Assembly (NCBI GenBank): GCA_041601535.1
Contig: JBFIHZ010000067.1
Location: forward strand, 1 to 14,826
Origin: JBFIHZ01 sp041601535
Lineage (GTDB): Bacteria; Pseudomonadota; Gammaproteobacteria; Xanthomonadales; SZUA-36
Reading direction: 5' to 3'
Length of the DNA: 14,826 bases
Below, in pieces: positions 6,804 to 14,616 of this stretch. Position 1 is the first letter of the stretch. Every line of letters begins with the position of its first letter. The position numbers and the translations under genes were made by a program. Below the pieces are notes generated by a model. That model saw only the letters and a list, made by a program, of their open reading frames with translations, did not search any database and was not told where the DNA came from.

Positions 6804-8723
6804 TCAGTTTGCAGTTTGTCCCCGCCGGCCTATGGCTTCGGCAAGGTGTTTTTCAAAATCATCCAGGCTCATGCTGCCGAGATCTTCGCCGGCGCGGCTG
6901 CGAACAGCAACCACCTCGTTTTCGACCTCGCGGTCGCCAACCACCAGCAGATACGGAACTTTACCCAGGGTGTGCTCGCGAATTTTAAAGCCGATCTTTT
7001 CGTTTCTCAAGTCCGCATCCACACGGAAGCCTTTATTTCTAAGGGCTTGCACCGCCCCGCTGCAATATTCGCTTTGCTTTTCGCTGATGTTCAGAACCAC
7101 GGCCTGCACAGGTGCCAGCCAGGGCGGAAATGCCCCGGCGTAATTCTCAATAAGAATACCGATAAAGCGCTCCAGCGAACCCAGTATGGCACGATGCAGC
7201 ATCACAGGCACCTGGCGGGAGCTGTCTTCGTCGATATACGAGGCACCCAAACGCTCTGCCATGAAGAAGTCCATCTGCAAGGTACCGCATTGCCACACCC
7301 GGCCGATGGTATCTTTCAGCGAAAACTCGATTTTTGGGCCGTAAAACGCGCCTTCGCCCGGGTTTTCGGTCCAGGCGATGCCGGCTTCATCCAGCGCCGC
7401 GGCCAGCGTGCTCTCAGCCCGGTCCCATTGCGCATCGTCACCGATACGATTTTCCGGGCGGGTGGAAAGCTTTACCAGCACATCGGTAAAACCAAAGTCC
7501 CGGTAAACCCGGTACAGCAAATCAATAAACGCAGCGGACTCGGCCTGCACCTGCTGCGGAGTGCAGAAAATATGCGCGTCGTCCTGGGTGAACGCCCGCA
7601 CCCGCATCAGGCCGTGCAGAGCACCGGATGGTTCGTTGCGGTGACAGGAACCAAACTCGGCCAGGCGCATCGGTAAATCGCGGTAGCTGACCAGGCCCTG
7701 ATTGAATATCTGCACATGACAGGGACAGTTCATCGGCTTGACCGCATAGGTGCGGCTTTCCGACTCGGTAATAAACATGTCGTCAATGAACTTGTCGGCG
7801 TGGCCAGATTTTTTCCACAGGGAGATATCCACCACTTCGGGTGTGTTTACCTCGGAGTAGCCGTGCTCACGTAACTGTCCGCGCATATAGTCCTGGATCA
7901 GGGTGTAAATGCGCCAGCCATGATCGTGCCAGAACACCATGCCGGGTGCTTCTTCCTGAAAGTGGAACAGGCCCAGTTGCTTGCCCACGCGGCGATGGTC
8001 GCGTTTTTCTGCTTCTTCCAGGCGATGCAAATGAGCTGCCAGGTCTCTCTTGTTGGCCCAGGCGGTGCCGTAAATGCGCTGCAGCATTTCATTCTTGCTG
8101 TCGCCGCGCCAGTATGCCCCCGCCAGCCGCATCAGCTTGAATTCGCCCAGCTTGCCGGTATCCGGTACATGCGGGCCGCGACACAGGTCAATGAATTCAC
8201 CCTGACGGTACAGGCTCAGTTCCTCGCCTTGCGGGATATCTTCTATGATCTTTGCCTTGTACTCTTCGCCTTGCTGGCGGAAAAACCGGATGGCCTCGTC
8301 CCGGCTCATCACTTCACGGGTCACGGTCAATGCGTCTTTGATAATACGGCGCATTTCCGCATCAATCCGTTCCAGGTCTTCCGGAGTGAATCCGGGCGGA
8401 TAGGAAAAATCGTAGTAAAAGCCGTTTTCGATCACCGGCCCAATGGTCACCTGGGCCTCGGGGAACAGCCGCTTGACGGCCTGTGCCAGCAAGTGGGCGC
8501 TGGAATGCCGGATCACTTCCAGGCCTTCTTCGTCCCTGGCAGTGATGATGCGCAGTTTCGCATCGGCGCTGATCAGGAAGCTGGCGTCACGCAGCACCCC
8601 GTCCACTTCGCCGGCCAGCGTGGCTTTGGCCAGCCCGGGGCCAATATCCGCTGCCACCTCCAGCACGGTTACTGGATGATCAAAATTTCGTTGACTACCG
8701 TCCGGTAAGGTAATTGCCGGCAT
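6804..8723 (-). CDS. thrS: Threonyl-tRNA synthetase
   Basis: 639 residues from ATG at 8723; E. coli has 642. Charges tRNA-Thr and clears Ser-tRNA-Thr. Domains: TGS at 1-62 (M-P-A-I-T-L-P-D-G-S), the N2 editing domain with the H73-x3-H77 and C181-x3-H185 motifs, the class II core with zinc-ligand M-N-C-P-C-H, motif 2 F-G-S-C-H-R-N-E-P-S-G, motif 3 near H-R-A-I-L-G-S-L-E-R, and the anticodon-binding domain to the end. The frame extends upstream to a TTG at 8774, but that reading would run through the leader terminator, lacks homology, and the ATG at 8723 has AGGAAG upstream and matches the family N terminus. infC starts 15 bases after its stop. Confidence 0.98.
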   Translation of the reverse strand: MPAITLPDGSQRNFDHPVTVLEVAADIGPGLAKATLAGEVDGVLRDASFLISADAKLRIITARDEEGLEVIRHSSAHLLAQAVKRLFPEAQVTIGPVIENGFYYDFSYPPGFTPEDLERIDAEMRRIIKDALTVTREVMSRDEAIRFFRQQGEEYKAKIIEDIPQGEELSLYRQGEFIDLCRGPHVPDTGKLGEFKLMRLAGAYWRGDSKNEMLQRIYGTAWANKRDLAAHLHRLEEAEKRDHRRVGKQLGLFHFQEEAPGMVFWHDHGWRIYTLIQDYMRGQLREHGYSEVNTPEVVDISLWKKSGHADKFIDDMFITESESRTYAVKPMNCPCHVQIFNQGLVSYRDLPMRLAEFGSCHRNEPSGALHGLMRVRAFTQDDAHIFCTPQQVQAESAAFIDLLYRVYRDFGFTDVLVKLSTRPENRIGDDAQWDRAESTLAAALDEAGIAWTENPGEGAFYGPKIEFSLKDTIGRVWQCGTLQMDFFMAERLGASYIDEDSSRQVPVMLHRAILGSLERFIGILIENYAGAFPPWLAPVQAVVLNISEKQSEYCSGAVQALRNKGFRVDADLRNEKIGFKIREHTLGKVPYLLVVGDREVENEVVAVRSRAGEDLGSMSLDDFEKHLAEAIGRRGQTAN

Positions 8724-8761
8724 CGTTCTTCCTGATTTGTTGGGTTTGATCAGCGGGAACG

Positions 8762-8800
8762 AAAAAGGGCGCAAAGCGCCCCGCAGAAACCGCTTTGCAC
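8762..8800 (-). promoter_or_regulatory. thrS leader: terminator with competing antiterminator
   Basis: On the minus strand a perfect terminator GGGCGC-TTT-GCGCCC (8781-8767) is followed by TTTTT and ends 38 bases before the thrS ATG. Just upstream, GTGCAAAGCG (8800-8791) can pair over ten bases (one G-U) with CGCTTTGCGC (8778-8769), which is most of the terminator stem. The two structures exclude each other, the hallmark of an attenuator. What chooses between them is not visible: there is no T-box and no Thr-rich leader peptide. The E. coli thrS control known to me is translational autorepression. Confidence 0.65.
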
Positions 8801-8840
8801 CGGGTATTGTTCAGCCTGGAGTTCGTGCCTGCTTATACAT

Positions 8841-8876
8841 GGCCCTTATTGTAGCCGCAGGCAGGCAGTCAAACCA
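8841..8876 (-). promoter_or_regulatory. Candidate thrS promoter
   Basis: TACAAT (minus strand, 8853-8848) is a good -10 but the hexamer 17 bases upstream, TGGTTT, is poor. An alternative is TTGACT (8872-8867) with a 16-base spacer to AATAAG (8850-8845). Both put the start near 8838-8842, between the tRNA-Val terminator and the thrS leader, giving a leader of roughly 120 bases. Confidence 0.45.
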
Positions 8877-8919
8877 CTGTTTTCCTGCCGCCCCGGGCCG
8901 GAGCTGCGAACGCGGCCAT

Positions 8920-8947
8920 AAAAAAAACCAGGCAAAAGCCTGGTTTT
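8920..8947 (-). terminator. Intrinsic terminator of tRNA-Val
   Basis: A 10-bp perfect stem AAAACCAGGC/GCCTGGTTTT with an AAAA (minus strand TTTT) loop, followed on the minus strand by a further run of T giving eight in a row. It starts six bases after the tRNA end. Confidence 0.92.
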
Positions 8948-8953
8948 CATAAT

Positions 8954-9028
8954 TGGTGGGCACGACTGGGATCGAACCAGTGACCCCTGCGATGTCAACA
9001 CAGTGCTCTACCGCTGAGCTACGCGCCC
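8954..9028 (-). tRNA. tRNA-Val (anticodon GAC)
   Basis: 75 nt with encoded CCA. The acceptor stem GGGCGCG/CGTGCCC has one G-U pair. The anticodon stem CTGTG/CGCAG closes the loop TTGACAT, anticodon GAC, reading GUC and GUU. The T-arm GGTTCGATCC and D-arm GCTCAGCGGTAGAGC are canonical. A single-gene transcript with its own promoter and terminator. Confidence 0.97.
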
Positions 9029-9052
9029 GGAATCAGTGCTGCAGGGCCGCGC

Positions 9053-9080
9053 AATTTACCACATACTGCGCCGCTCTCAA
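9053..9080 (-). promoter_or_regulatory. Promoter of tRNA-Val
   Basis: On the minus strand TTGAGA (9080-9075), a 16-base spacer and TAAATT (9058-9053), followed by the GC-rich discriminator GCGCGGCC. A GC-rich discriminator is typical of stable-RNA promoters under stringent control. The start would lie about 17 bases before the mature tRNA. Confidence 0.6.
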
Positions 9081-9162
9081 AGCGGATATTTGCGCTGGCC
9101 GTCATTTTGCCCAATTGTGCGGCGCGGTGACAACAGTCTGCCCCTGCCGCGCGCGATTGGAT

Positions 9163-9168
9163 TAGAAT
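9163..9168 (+). promoter_or_regulatory. Candidate -10 box of dnaE
   Basis: TAGAAT matches the sigma70 -10 at five of six positions and would give a leader of about 45 bases before the dnaE ATG. I see no convincing -35. An in-frame ATG at 9167 overlaps this box, one reason for choosing the later dnaE start. Confidence 0.35.
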
Positions 9169-9220
9169 GTGCCGAACAAGCCCAATCCACCAACCCAGCG
9201 AGACTCCGGAACGACCCTTC

Positions 9221-12200
9221 ATGCCTCAGCCGTTCGTCCACCTGCATCTTCACTCCGAGTATTCACTGGTCGATGGCACGGTACGCATCAAGCAGCTCGT
9301 ACAGCGGGCAAAAGAGCTGGGCATGCCTGCGGTGGCCATCACCGATCAGCAAAACCTGTTTGGCCTGGTCAAGTTCTATCGGGCGGCAGAACAGGCCGGC
9401 ATCAAGCCGATCATTGGCGCCGACGTGATGATCAAGTCGGCTGAAGATTCCGATCAGGCAGCCCGCCTGGTGCTGTTATGCCAGGACCGCAGCGGCTACC
9501 TGAACCTGTGCGCCCTGCTCAGCCGCGGTTACCTGGAGGGCCAGATCCAGGGTGTGCCTCACGTGCGGCGCGAATGGGTGAGCGAATGTTCAGACGGCCT
9601 GATCGCCCTGTCCGGCGGGGCCGAAGGCGACATCGGCCAGGCCATTCTGAACAATCATCCCAATCGGGCGCGCCAATTGTTGCGCCACTGGATGGACACA
9701 TTTCCCGAGCGTTTTTACATCGAACTGCAACGCACCAGCCGCGAACAGGAATCCCGGCTGGAGCCGGTGGCGCTGGACCTGGCGGCCAAGGCCGGCTGCC
9801 CGGTTGTGGCCAGCAATGATGTGCGCTTTTTGCAACGTGAGGATTTCTACGCACACGAAGCCAGGGTGTGTATTCACGACAGCCGCCTGCTGACCGACAA
9901 GCGGCGGGCACAACGCTACTCCGAAGAGCAATACCTGAAAAGCCCGGCGGAAATGCAGGAACTGTTTGCCGACATCCCATCAGCACTGGAAAACGCCCAC
10001 CTGATCGCCCAGCGTTGCAACCTCGAGATGGAGTTCGATCGCTATCATTTGCCTGCCTTCCCCACTCCCGACGGCATGGCGGTGGAAGACTTTCTGAAAA
10101 AGGTCTCGGAAGAAGGACTGGAGCAACGGCTGCAGCAGCACCCGCCGGCGGAAAACCAGGTGGATACCGGCTATACCGAGCGCCTGCACCTGGAACTTGA
10201 TGTGATCAACCGCATGGGCTTTCCAGGCTACTTCCTGATCGTTGCCGACTTTATCCGCTGGGCACGCAATAACAACATCCCGGTGGGGCCCGGCCGCGGC
10301 TCAGGCGCCGGCTCACTGGTGGCTTATGCGCTGGGCATTACCGACCTGGACCCACTGGAACACGAACTGCTGTTTGAGCGCTTCCTGAACCCCGAACGTA
10401 TTTCCATGCCCGATTTCGACGTCGACTTCTGCATGGAAAAACGCGACCTGGTCATCGATTACGTGGCGCGTACCTATGGCCGCGACCAGGTGGCGCAGAT
10501 CATCACCTACGGCTCCATGGCAGCCAAGGCCGTGGTGCGTGATTGCGGCCGGGTGCTGGGGCATGGCTACGGCTTCGTCGACAGCATTGCCAAGCTGATC
10601 CCCATGACCCTGGGCATTACCTTGCAGCAAGCGCTTAAAGACGAGCCGCAACTGCAAAAGCGCTACGACGAAGAGGAAGACACGCGCGGCGTGCTGGACC
10701 TCGCCATGTCGCTGGAAGGCATTACTCGCAACGCCGGAAAGCACGCCGGCGGCGTGGTGATCGCGCCATCCAAACTGACGGATTTCACACCGCTTTTCTG
10801 CGAATCAGGCGGCGGCGGCATCGTCACGCAATTTGACAAGGACGATGTGGAAAGCATTGGCCTGGTGAAGTTTGACTTCCTCGGCCTGAAAACGCTGACG
10901 ATCATTGACTGGGCCGTTCAGACCATCAACCAGCTACGCCAGCAGCAAGGCCAGCAAGCCATCGACCTGAGCACGCTGCCGATGGATGACGGTGCCACCT
11001 TCAAACTCCTGCAATCCTGCCAGACCACCGCGGTATTCCAGCTGGAATCGCGCGGCATGAAAGACCTTATCCGCAAGCTGGTGCCCGACAGTTTCGCCGA
11101 AATCGTCGCACTGGTGGCGCTGTTCCGGCCCGGCCCGCTGGAATCGGGCATGGTGGGTGATTACATCGACCGCAAACACGGCCGCTCGCAGGTGCTGTAT
11201 CCGCACCCCAAGCTGGAACCCATCCTGAAACCCACCTATGGCGTAATCCTGTACCAGGAACAGGTGATGCAGATTGCCCAGGTTCTGGCCGGTTATTCGC
11301 TGGGCGCGGCGGACATCCTGCGCCGCGCCATGGGCAAGAAAAAGCCGGCCGAAATGGCCAAGCAGCGACTGATCTTTGTTGAAGGTGCGGTTGAACGGGG
11401 GGTGGATGAAGATTGCGCCAACCTGATCTTCGACCAGATGGAAACCTTCGCCGGTTATGGCTTCAACAAGTCCCACTCGGCCGCCTATGCCCTGATCGCC
11501 TACCAGACCGCCTGGCTGAAAACCCACTACACGGCCGCGTTCATGGCTGCCGTGTTGTCCGCCGACCGGGACAATACCGACAAGCTGGATGACTTTATCC
11601 GCGAGTGCCGCGAACTGAAGCTGGATATTCTGCCGCCCGACGTCAATCACTCCAACTTGATGTTTACCGCTCAGGGTGATCACACCATCCGCTATGGGCT
11701 CGGGGCCATCAAGGGGCTGGGCCAGGGCGCCATCGAAACCCTGGTGCGCCAGCGCGATGAACACGGGCCATACCAGGACCTGGCTGATTTCTGTAACCGC
11801 ATGGATCTGCAGAAAGTCAATCGCAGGGCACTGGATGTGCTGGTGCGTTCCGGCGCTCTGGATGCGCTGGACCCGGAGGCCAACCGCGCGCGCATCGCTC
11901 ACGAACTGCCTGAAGCACTGATGGCGGCCGAGCAGTTGCAGCGCGACCGTGAAGCCGGTCAGAGCGATATGTTTGGCAATATGACCAGCGTGGCCGAAAC
12001 CAGGCCGGTAGACCACCAGGCCATCCGGCCCTGGACTGAATTACAGGCGCTGCAGGGTGAGCGTGCGGCTTTGGGCCTGTACCTCACCGGGCACCCTACC
12101 CAGATTCATGCCCATGATCTGGCGCGCATCACCACCTGCTGTATCGGTCAGCTGGGCAGCCGCATCAAACCGGACAGCGGTGGAAAGTTTCGCCGCGCCG

Positions 12201-12691
12201 GCGTGCAGATGACCCTGGCGGGGCTGGTGCACTCCATCCGGCGGCGCGGCAATCGCGGCAGTTTTGTCGCCATTGAAGATCAAACCGGCCGTCTGGAAGT
12301 GGCCATGTTTGATGACACCTGGACCCAGTATGCCGAGCTGCTGGGCAAGGACGAAATCATCGTGGTGGATGGCAAGGTAGCGGCGGATGATTTTTCCGGT
12401 GGTTTCCGCATGACGGCTTCGAAAATACAGTTGCTGGCCGAAGCCAAGGCCGGCCTGGCCCAGGGGGTGCAGATTTCCCTGCGCGGGCCGGATGAAAATA
12501 TCTGCCGCGCTCTGCAAGCGGCCTTTTTGCCCTATCGCAACGGCCGTGGACAGGTCATGATCGACTACAGCAACAAACGCGCGCGGGCGCGGCTGGAACT
12601 GGGGGAAGAATGGACCGTCAAGCCGTGCGAGGAGCTGGTGGCTGCACTGAGCGAACTGGAACCGGTCACCGACGTGCGGCTGCTGTACTGA
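9221..12691 (+). CDS. dnaE: DNA polymerase III alpha subunit
   Basis: 1156 residues from ATG at 9221 (E. coli 1160). The replicative polymerase. The start is set by homology: M-P-Q-P-F-V-H-L-H-L-H-S begins the PHP domain, whereas an ATG 18 codons upstream adds unrelated residues. No strong Shine-Dalgarno is seen. The catalytic aspartates are in P-D-F-D-V-D-F at 397-403 (D400, D402) and D552 in F-D-F-L-G-L-K. The clamp-binding motif Q-S-D-M-F is at 914-918, the OB fold at about 995-1065, and the tau-binding C terminus is present. The PHP domain keeps the H-L-H pair lost in E. coli but has Q-Q where metal-binding forms have an H after I-T-D, so it is probably only partly metal-competent. In many gammaproteobacteria dnaE follows lpxB and rnhB and precedes accA; neither is here. 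Confidence 0.98.
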   Translation: MPQPFVHLHLHSEYSLVDGTVRIKQLVQRAKELGMPAVAITDQQNLFGLVKFYRAAEQAGIKPIIGADVMIKSAEDSDQAARLVLLCQDRSGYLNLCALLSRGYLEGQIQGVPHVRREWVSECSDGLIALSGGAEGDIGQAILNNHPNRARQLLRHWMDTFPERFYIELQRTSREQESRLEPVALDLAAKAGCPVVASNDVRFLQREDFYAHEARVCIHDSRLLTDKRRAQRYSEEQYLKSPAEMQELFADIPSALENAHLIAQRCNLEMEFDRYHLPAFPTPDGMAVEDFLKKVSEEGLEQRLQQHPPAENQVDTGYTERLHLELDVINRMGFPGYFLIVADFIRWARNNNIPVGPGRGSGAGSLVAYALGITDLDPLEHELLFERFLNPERISMPDFDVDFCMEKRDLVIDYVARTYGRDQVAQIITYGSMAAKAVVRDCGRVLGHGYGFVDSIAKLIPMTLGITLQQALKDEPQLQKRYDEEEDTRGVLDLAMSLEGITRNAGKHAGGVVIAPSKLTDFTPLFCESGGGGIVTQFDKDDVESIGLVKFDFLGLKTLTIIDWAVQTINQLRQQQGQQAIDLSTLPMDDGATFKLLQSCQTTAVFQLESRGMKDLIRKLVPDSFAEIVALVALFRPGPLESGMVGDYIDRKHGRSQVLYPHPKLEPILKPTYGVILYQEQVMQIAQVLAGYSLGAADILRRAMGKKKPAEMAKQRLIFVEGAVERGVDEDCANLIFDQMETFAGYGFNKSHSAAYALIAYQTAWLKTHYTAAFMAAVLSADRDNTDKLDDFIRECRELKLDILPPDVNHSNLMFTAQGDHTIRYGLGAIKGLGQGAIETLVRQRDEHGPYQDLADFCNRMDLQKVNRRALDVLVRSGALDALDPEANRARIAHELPEALMAAEQLQRDREAGQSDMFGNMTSVAETRPVDHQAIRPWTELQALQGERAALGLYLTGHPTQIHAHDLARITTCCIGQLGSRIKPDSGGKFRRAGVQMTLAGLVHSIRRRGNRGSFVAIEDQTGRLEVAMFDDTWTQYAELLGKDEIIVVDGKVAADDFSGGFRMTASKIQLLAEAKAGLAQGVQISLRGPDENICRALQAAFLPYRNGRGQVMIDYSNKRARARLELGEEWTVKPCEELVAALSELEPVTDVRLLY

Positions 12692-12719
12692 GCGCGCCGA
12701 ACGCGGCCTGACTAATCCC

Positions 12720-13391
12720 TCAGCTGCCCGCCTGGCTGTAGCGCCGGTGAAGGATTTTTACCCGCCGGACATATTCACGCGTTTCTTCATAGGGCGGCAC
12801 GCCCTGATACTTTTGCACCGCGCCCGCCCCGGCATTATAGGCTGCCGCCGTCAACGCAATATCACCATCGAAAGCTTTCAGCAGGTCCGACAGATGCCGT
12901 GCGCCGCCGGCGATGTTCTCTGCCGGGTCGAACGGGTCAACCACATCAAGCGTTTGCTGGGTAGCCGGCATCAACTGCATCAGGCCCTGGGCACCCTTGG
13001 GCGAAACGGCATCAGTCTGGTAGGCTGATTCTGCGTGGATGATGGCCCGGATCAGGGAAGTATCCACGGCGTTCAGTGATGCGGCAGAGCGGATTTCTGC
13101 ATCAAACGAGCGGGTGTTCAGCGCTACTTTCTCCCAGCTTACTGAACGGCATTTGGGGTCCGCCGCATAGCACGGAAACTTCAGGGTCTGAAACTGGTAA
13201 TTGCTGGGCGGTGCGATATTGGTGTAATTCACCACACCATTTTCATCGACAAACTTGTACACCTGGGCTGACAGCGAACCGCCAGTCAAAAACAGCAGCG
13301 CGGCCGGCACAGCAGCCAGCAGCGCTCCACGGGCTGACCGGCGCTGGCCCCGGGTTCGGTGGAAACACATCAACAACGCTGTCCTTTGCAT
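12720..13391 (-). CDS. Secreted lytic transglycosylase with DUF4124 domain
   Basis: 223 residues. A basic start (R-R-S-A-R) and a hydrophobic stretch at about 23-40 form a signal peptide with probable cleavage after S-L-S-A at 42, so it should act in the periplasm. A DUF4124 segment (V-Y-K-F-V-D-E-N-G-V-V-N-Y-T-N, 44-58) precedes two cysteines (C74, C81) that may form a disulfide. The SLT domain covers about 95-220: catalytic Glu121 in H-A-E-S-A-Y, G-L-M-Q-L-M-P at 136-142, and A-Y-N-A-G-A-G-A-V at 184-192. Such enzymes cleave the MurNAc-GlcNAc bond of peptidoglycan giving 1,6-anhydro ends. The ATG at 13391 has GAGG seven bases upstream. It converges on dnaE with only 28 bases between stops and no clear terminator. 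Confidence 0.9.
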   Translation of the reverse strand: MQRTALLMCFHRTRGQRRSARGALLAAVPAALLFLTGGSLSAQVYKFVDENGVVNYTNIAPPSNYQFQTLKFPCYAADPKCRSVSWEKVALNTRSFDAEIRSAASLNAVDTSLIRAIIHAESAYQTDAVSPKGAQGLMQLMPATQQTLDVVDPFDPAENIAGGARHLSDLLKAFDGDIALTAAAYNAGAGAVQKYQGVPPYEETREYVRRVKILHRRYSQAGS

Positions 13392-13583
13392 TGAAGAACC
13401 TCAGAATTTTGTATTTTCGCGACAGGCGATACAGCTATCTTAAACCGAATCGGGATCGCGTTGCAGTAACGCCGATCGCCAACAGGCAGGTTTGGCTCAG
13501 TCATGCTGCAGTAAGACACCCGTGCCTGGCAGAGTTCCCCTGCACGGTCCGTCAGCTCGCCACTGGGCACCGCCAGGCCAACT
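13392..13583 (-). other. Spacer between tesB and the lytic transglycosylase
   Basis: 192 bases with no convincing gene. A hairpin at 13454-13477 (GATC-GCGTT-GCAGT-AACGC-C-GATC on the plus strand, one bulge) lies in it, with only TTT nearby on the minus strand, so it is at best a weak terminator. A TAAGAT-like -10 downstream of it has no good -35. Confidence 0.35.
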
Positions 13584-14474
13584 TCAGGACGCTACCCCGG
13601 TCGGCCGTTCCGCCCGCACCCGCATCATTCCTTCCTGCGCGGTGCTGGCCAGCAGTTTGCCGCTGCGGTCGTAAATCATCCCGCGAGCCAGGCCCCGGCC
13701 ACTGTTGGTGCCGGGGCTGTCCATGCTGTAAAGCAGCCAGTCATCCAGGCGGCCGTCGCGATGGAACCACATCGCATGATCCAGGCTGGCGACGGCCAGG
13801 TTGCCCTGTACCCAGGAAATACCGTGCGGCAGGGTGGCAGTACCCACCAGATGAAAATCCGAGACATAGGCCAGCATGGCGCGATGCAGTACCGGATCAT
13901 CCGGCAAGTCTCCATGCAGTCGAAACCAGATTTGCTGTTGCGGGGCCTGCGGCACGGGGTTGAACGGATCATATGGGTGCACCGGGCGGAATTCGAACGG
14001 ACCGAAGCGGTGGATCCAGCGACGCATTTTCTGAGGCAATCGTTGCAGGAACTCCGGAGTGACCTGGTCCGGGTTGGAAATTTCTTCCGCAGCCGGAACC
14101 TGCGGCATGTCGACCTGGTGGGTGAGGCCCTGCTCTTCCGCCTGGAACGAAGCGGACAAGGTGAAAATAGGCCGGCCATGCTGTACCGCGACCACCCGCC
14201 GCGCGCTGAAACTGCCCCCATCCCGGCTGCGTTCGACGTTATACACAATGCGCGCAGAGGGGTCGCCGGCACGCAGGAAATAGGCATGCAGTGAGTGGAT
14301 CAATCGCCCCTCAACAGTAGCGCTGGCGGCCAGCACCGCCTGGCTCAGTACCTGGCCACCAAACACCCGTGATGTCCCCATGTCCCGGCTTTCGCCGCGA
14401 AACAGGTTGACCTCGAGCTGCTCCAGGTGAATCAGTTGCAGCAGCTCGGCAAAATCAGTGGCGTAATCCGTCAT
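13584..14474 (-). CDS. tesB: Acyl-CoA thioesterase II
   Basis: 296 residues (E. coli TesB 286). Hydrolyses medium- and long-chain acyl-CoA to free fatty acid and CoA in the cytosol. Two hotdog domains: R-V-F-G-G-Q-V at 36-42, S-L-H-A-Y-F-L-R-A-G-D at 61-71 and G-G-S-F-S-A-R-R-V in the first; the second carries the catalytic triad positions, D206 in V-S-D-F, S230 in A-S-L-D-H-A-M-W-F-H and Q280 in A-Q-E-G. Where E. coli has Thr228 this protein has Ser230. The frame opens upstream to 14618, but the ATG at 14474 has AAGGA seven bases before it and begins the homologous region. Divergent from sbcB. Confidence 0.95.
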   Translation of the reverse strand: MTDYATDFAELLQLIHLEQLEVNLFRGESRDMGTSRVFGGQVLSQAVLAASATVEGRLIHSLHAYFLRAGDPSARIVYNVERSRDGGSFSARRVVAVQHGRPIFTLSASFQAEEQGLTHQVDMPQVPAAEEISNPDQVTPEFLQRLPQKMRRWIHRFGPFEFRPVHPYDPFNPVPQAPQQQIWFRLHGDLPDDPVLHRAMLAYVSDFHLVGTATLPHGISWVQGNLAVASLDHAMWFHRDGRLDDWLLYSMDSPGTNSGRGLARGMIYDRSGKLLASTAQEGMMRVRAERPTGVAS

Positions 14475-14616
14475 GGTGGATCCTTGTGGTGGCTCGGCAA
14501 GGTGGGTGCGATGAAGCGCAATTGGGTAACATGGTGGCATTGTCCTGAACACGGTTAAAGTGGTGACGTTATGAACAATAGCAAGGCATGCGCAAACCAG
14601 GAGACGTAAACTTCCC

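Noticed and set aside
6237..7676. Long plus-strand open frame of 479 codons
   Set aside because: Lies antisense to infC and thrS; its length is a by-product of codon bias in those genes.
10934..12016. Minus-strand open frame of 360 codons
   Set aside because: Antisense shadow of dnaE with no recognisable domain.
13076..13963. Plus-strand open frame of 295 codons
   Set aside because: Overlaps the lytic transglycosylase and tesB antisense, and its residue make-up is rich in R, P, C and H as shadows usually are.
14571..14609. Twelve-codon ORF just upstream of sbcB
   Set aside because: No ribosome site and out of frame with sbcB; most likely chance.
14521..14616. Promoter boxes for sbcB in the tesB-sbcB gap
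   Set aside because: Hexamers such as TTGTCC, TAAAGT and TTATGA occur but none are at proper spacing.
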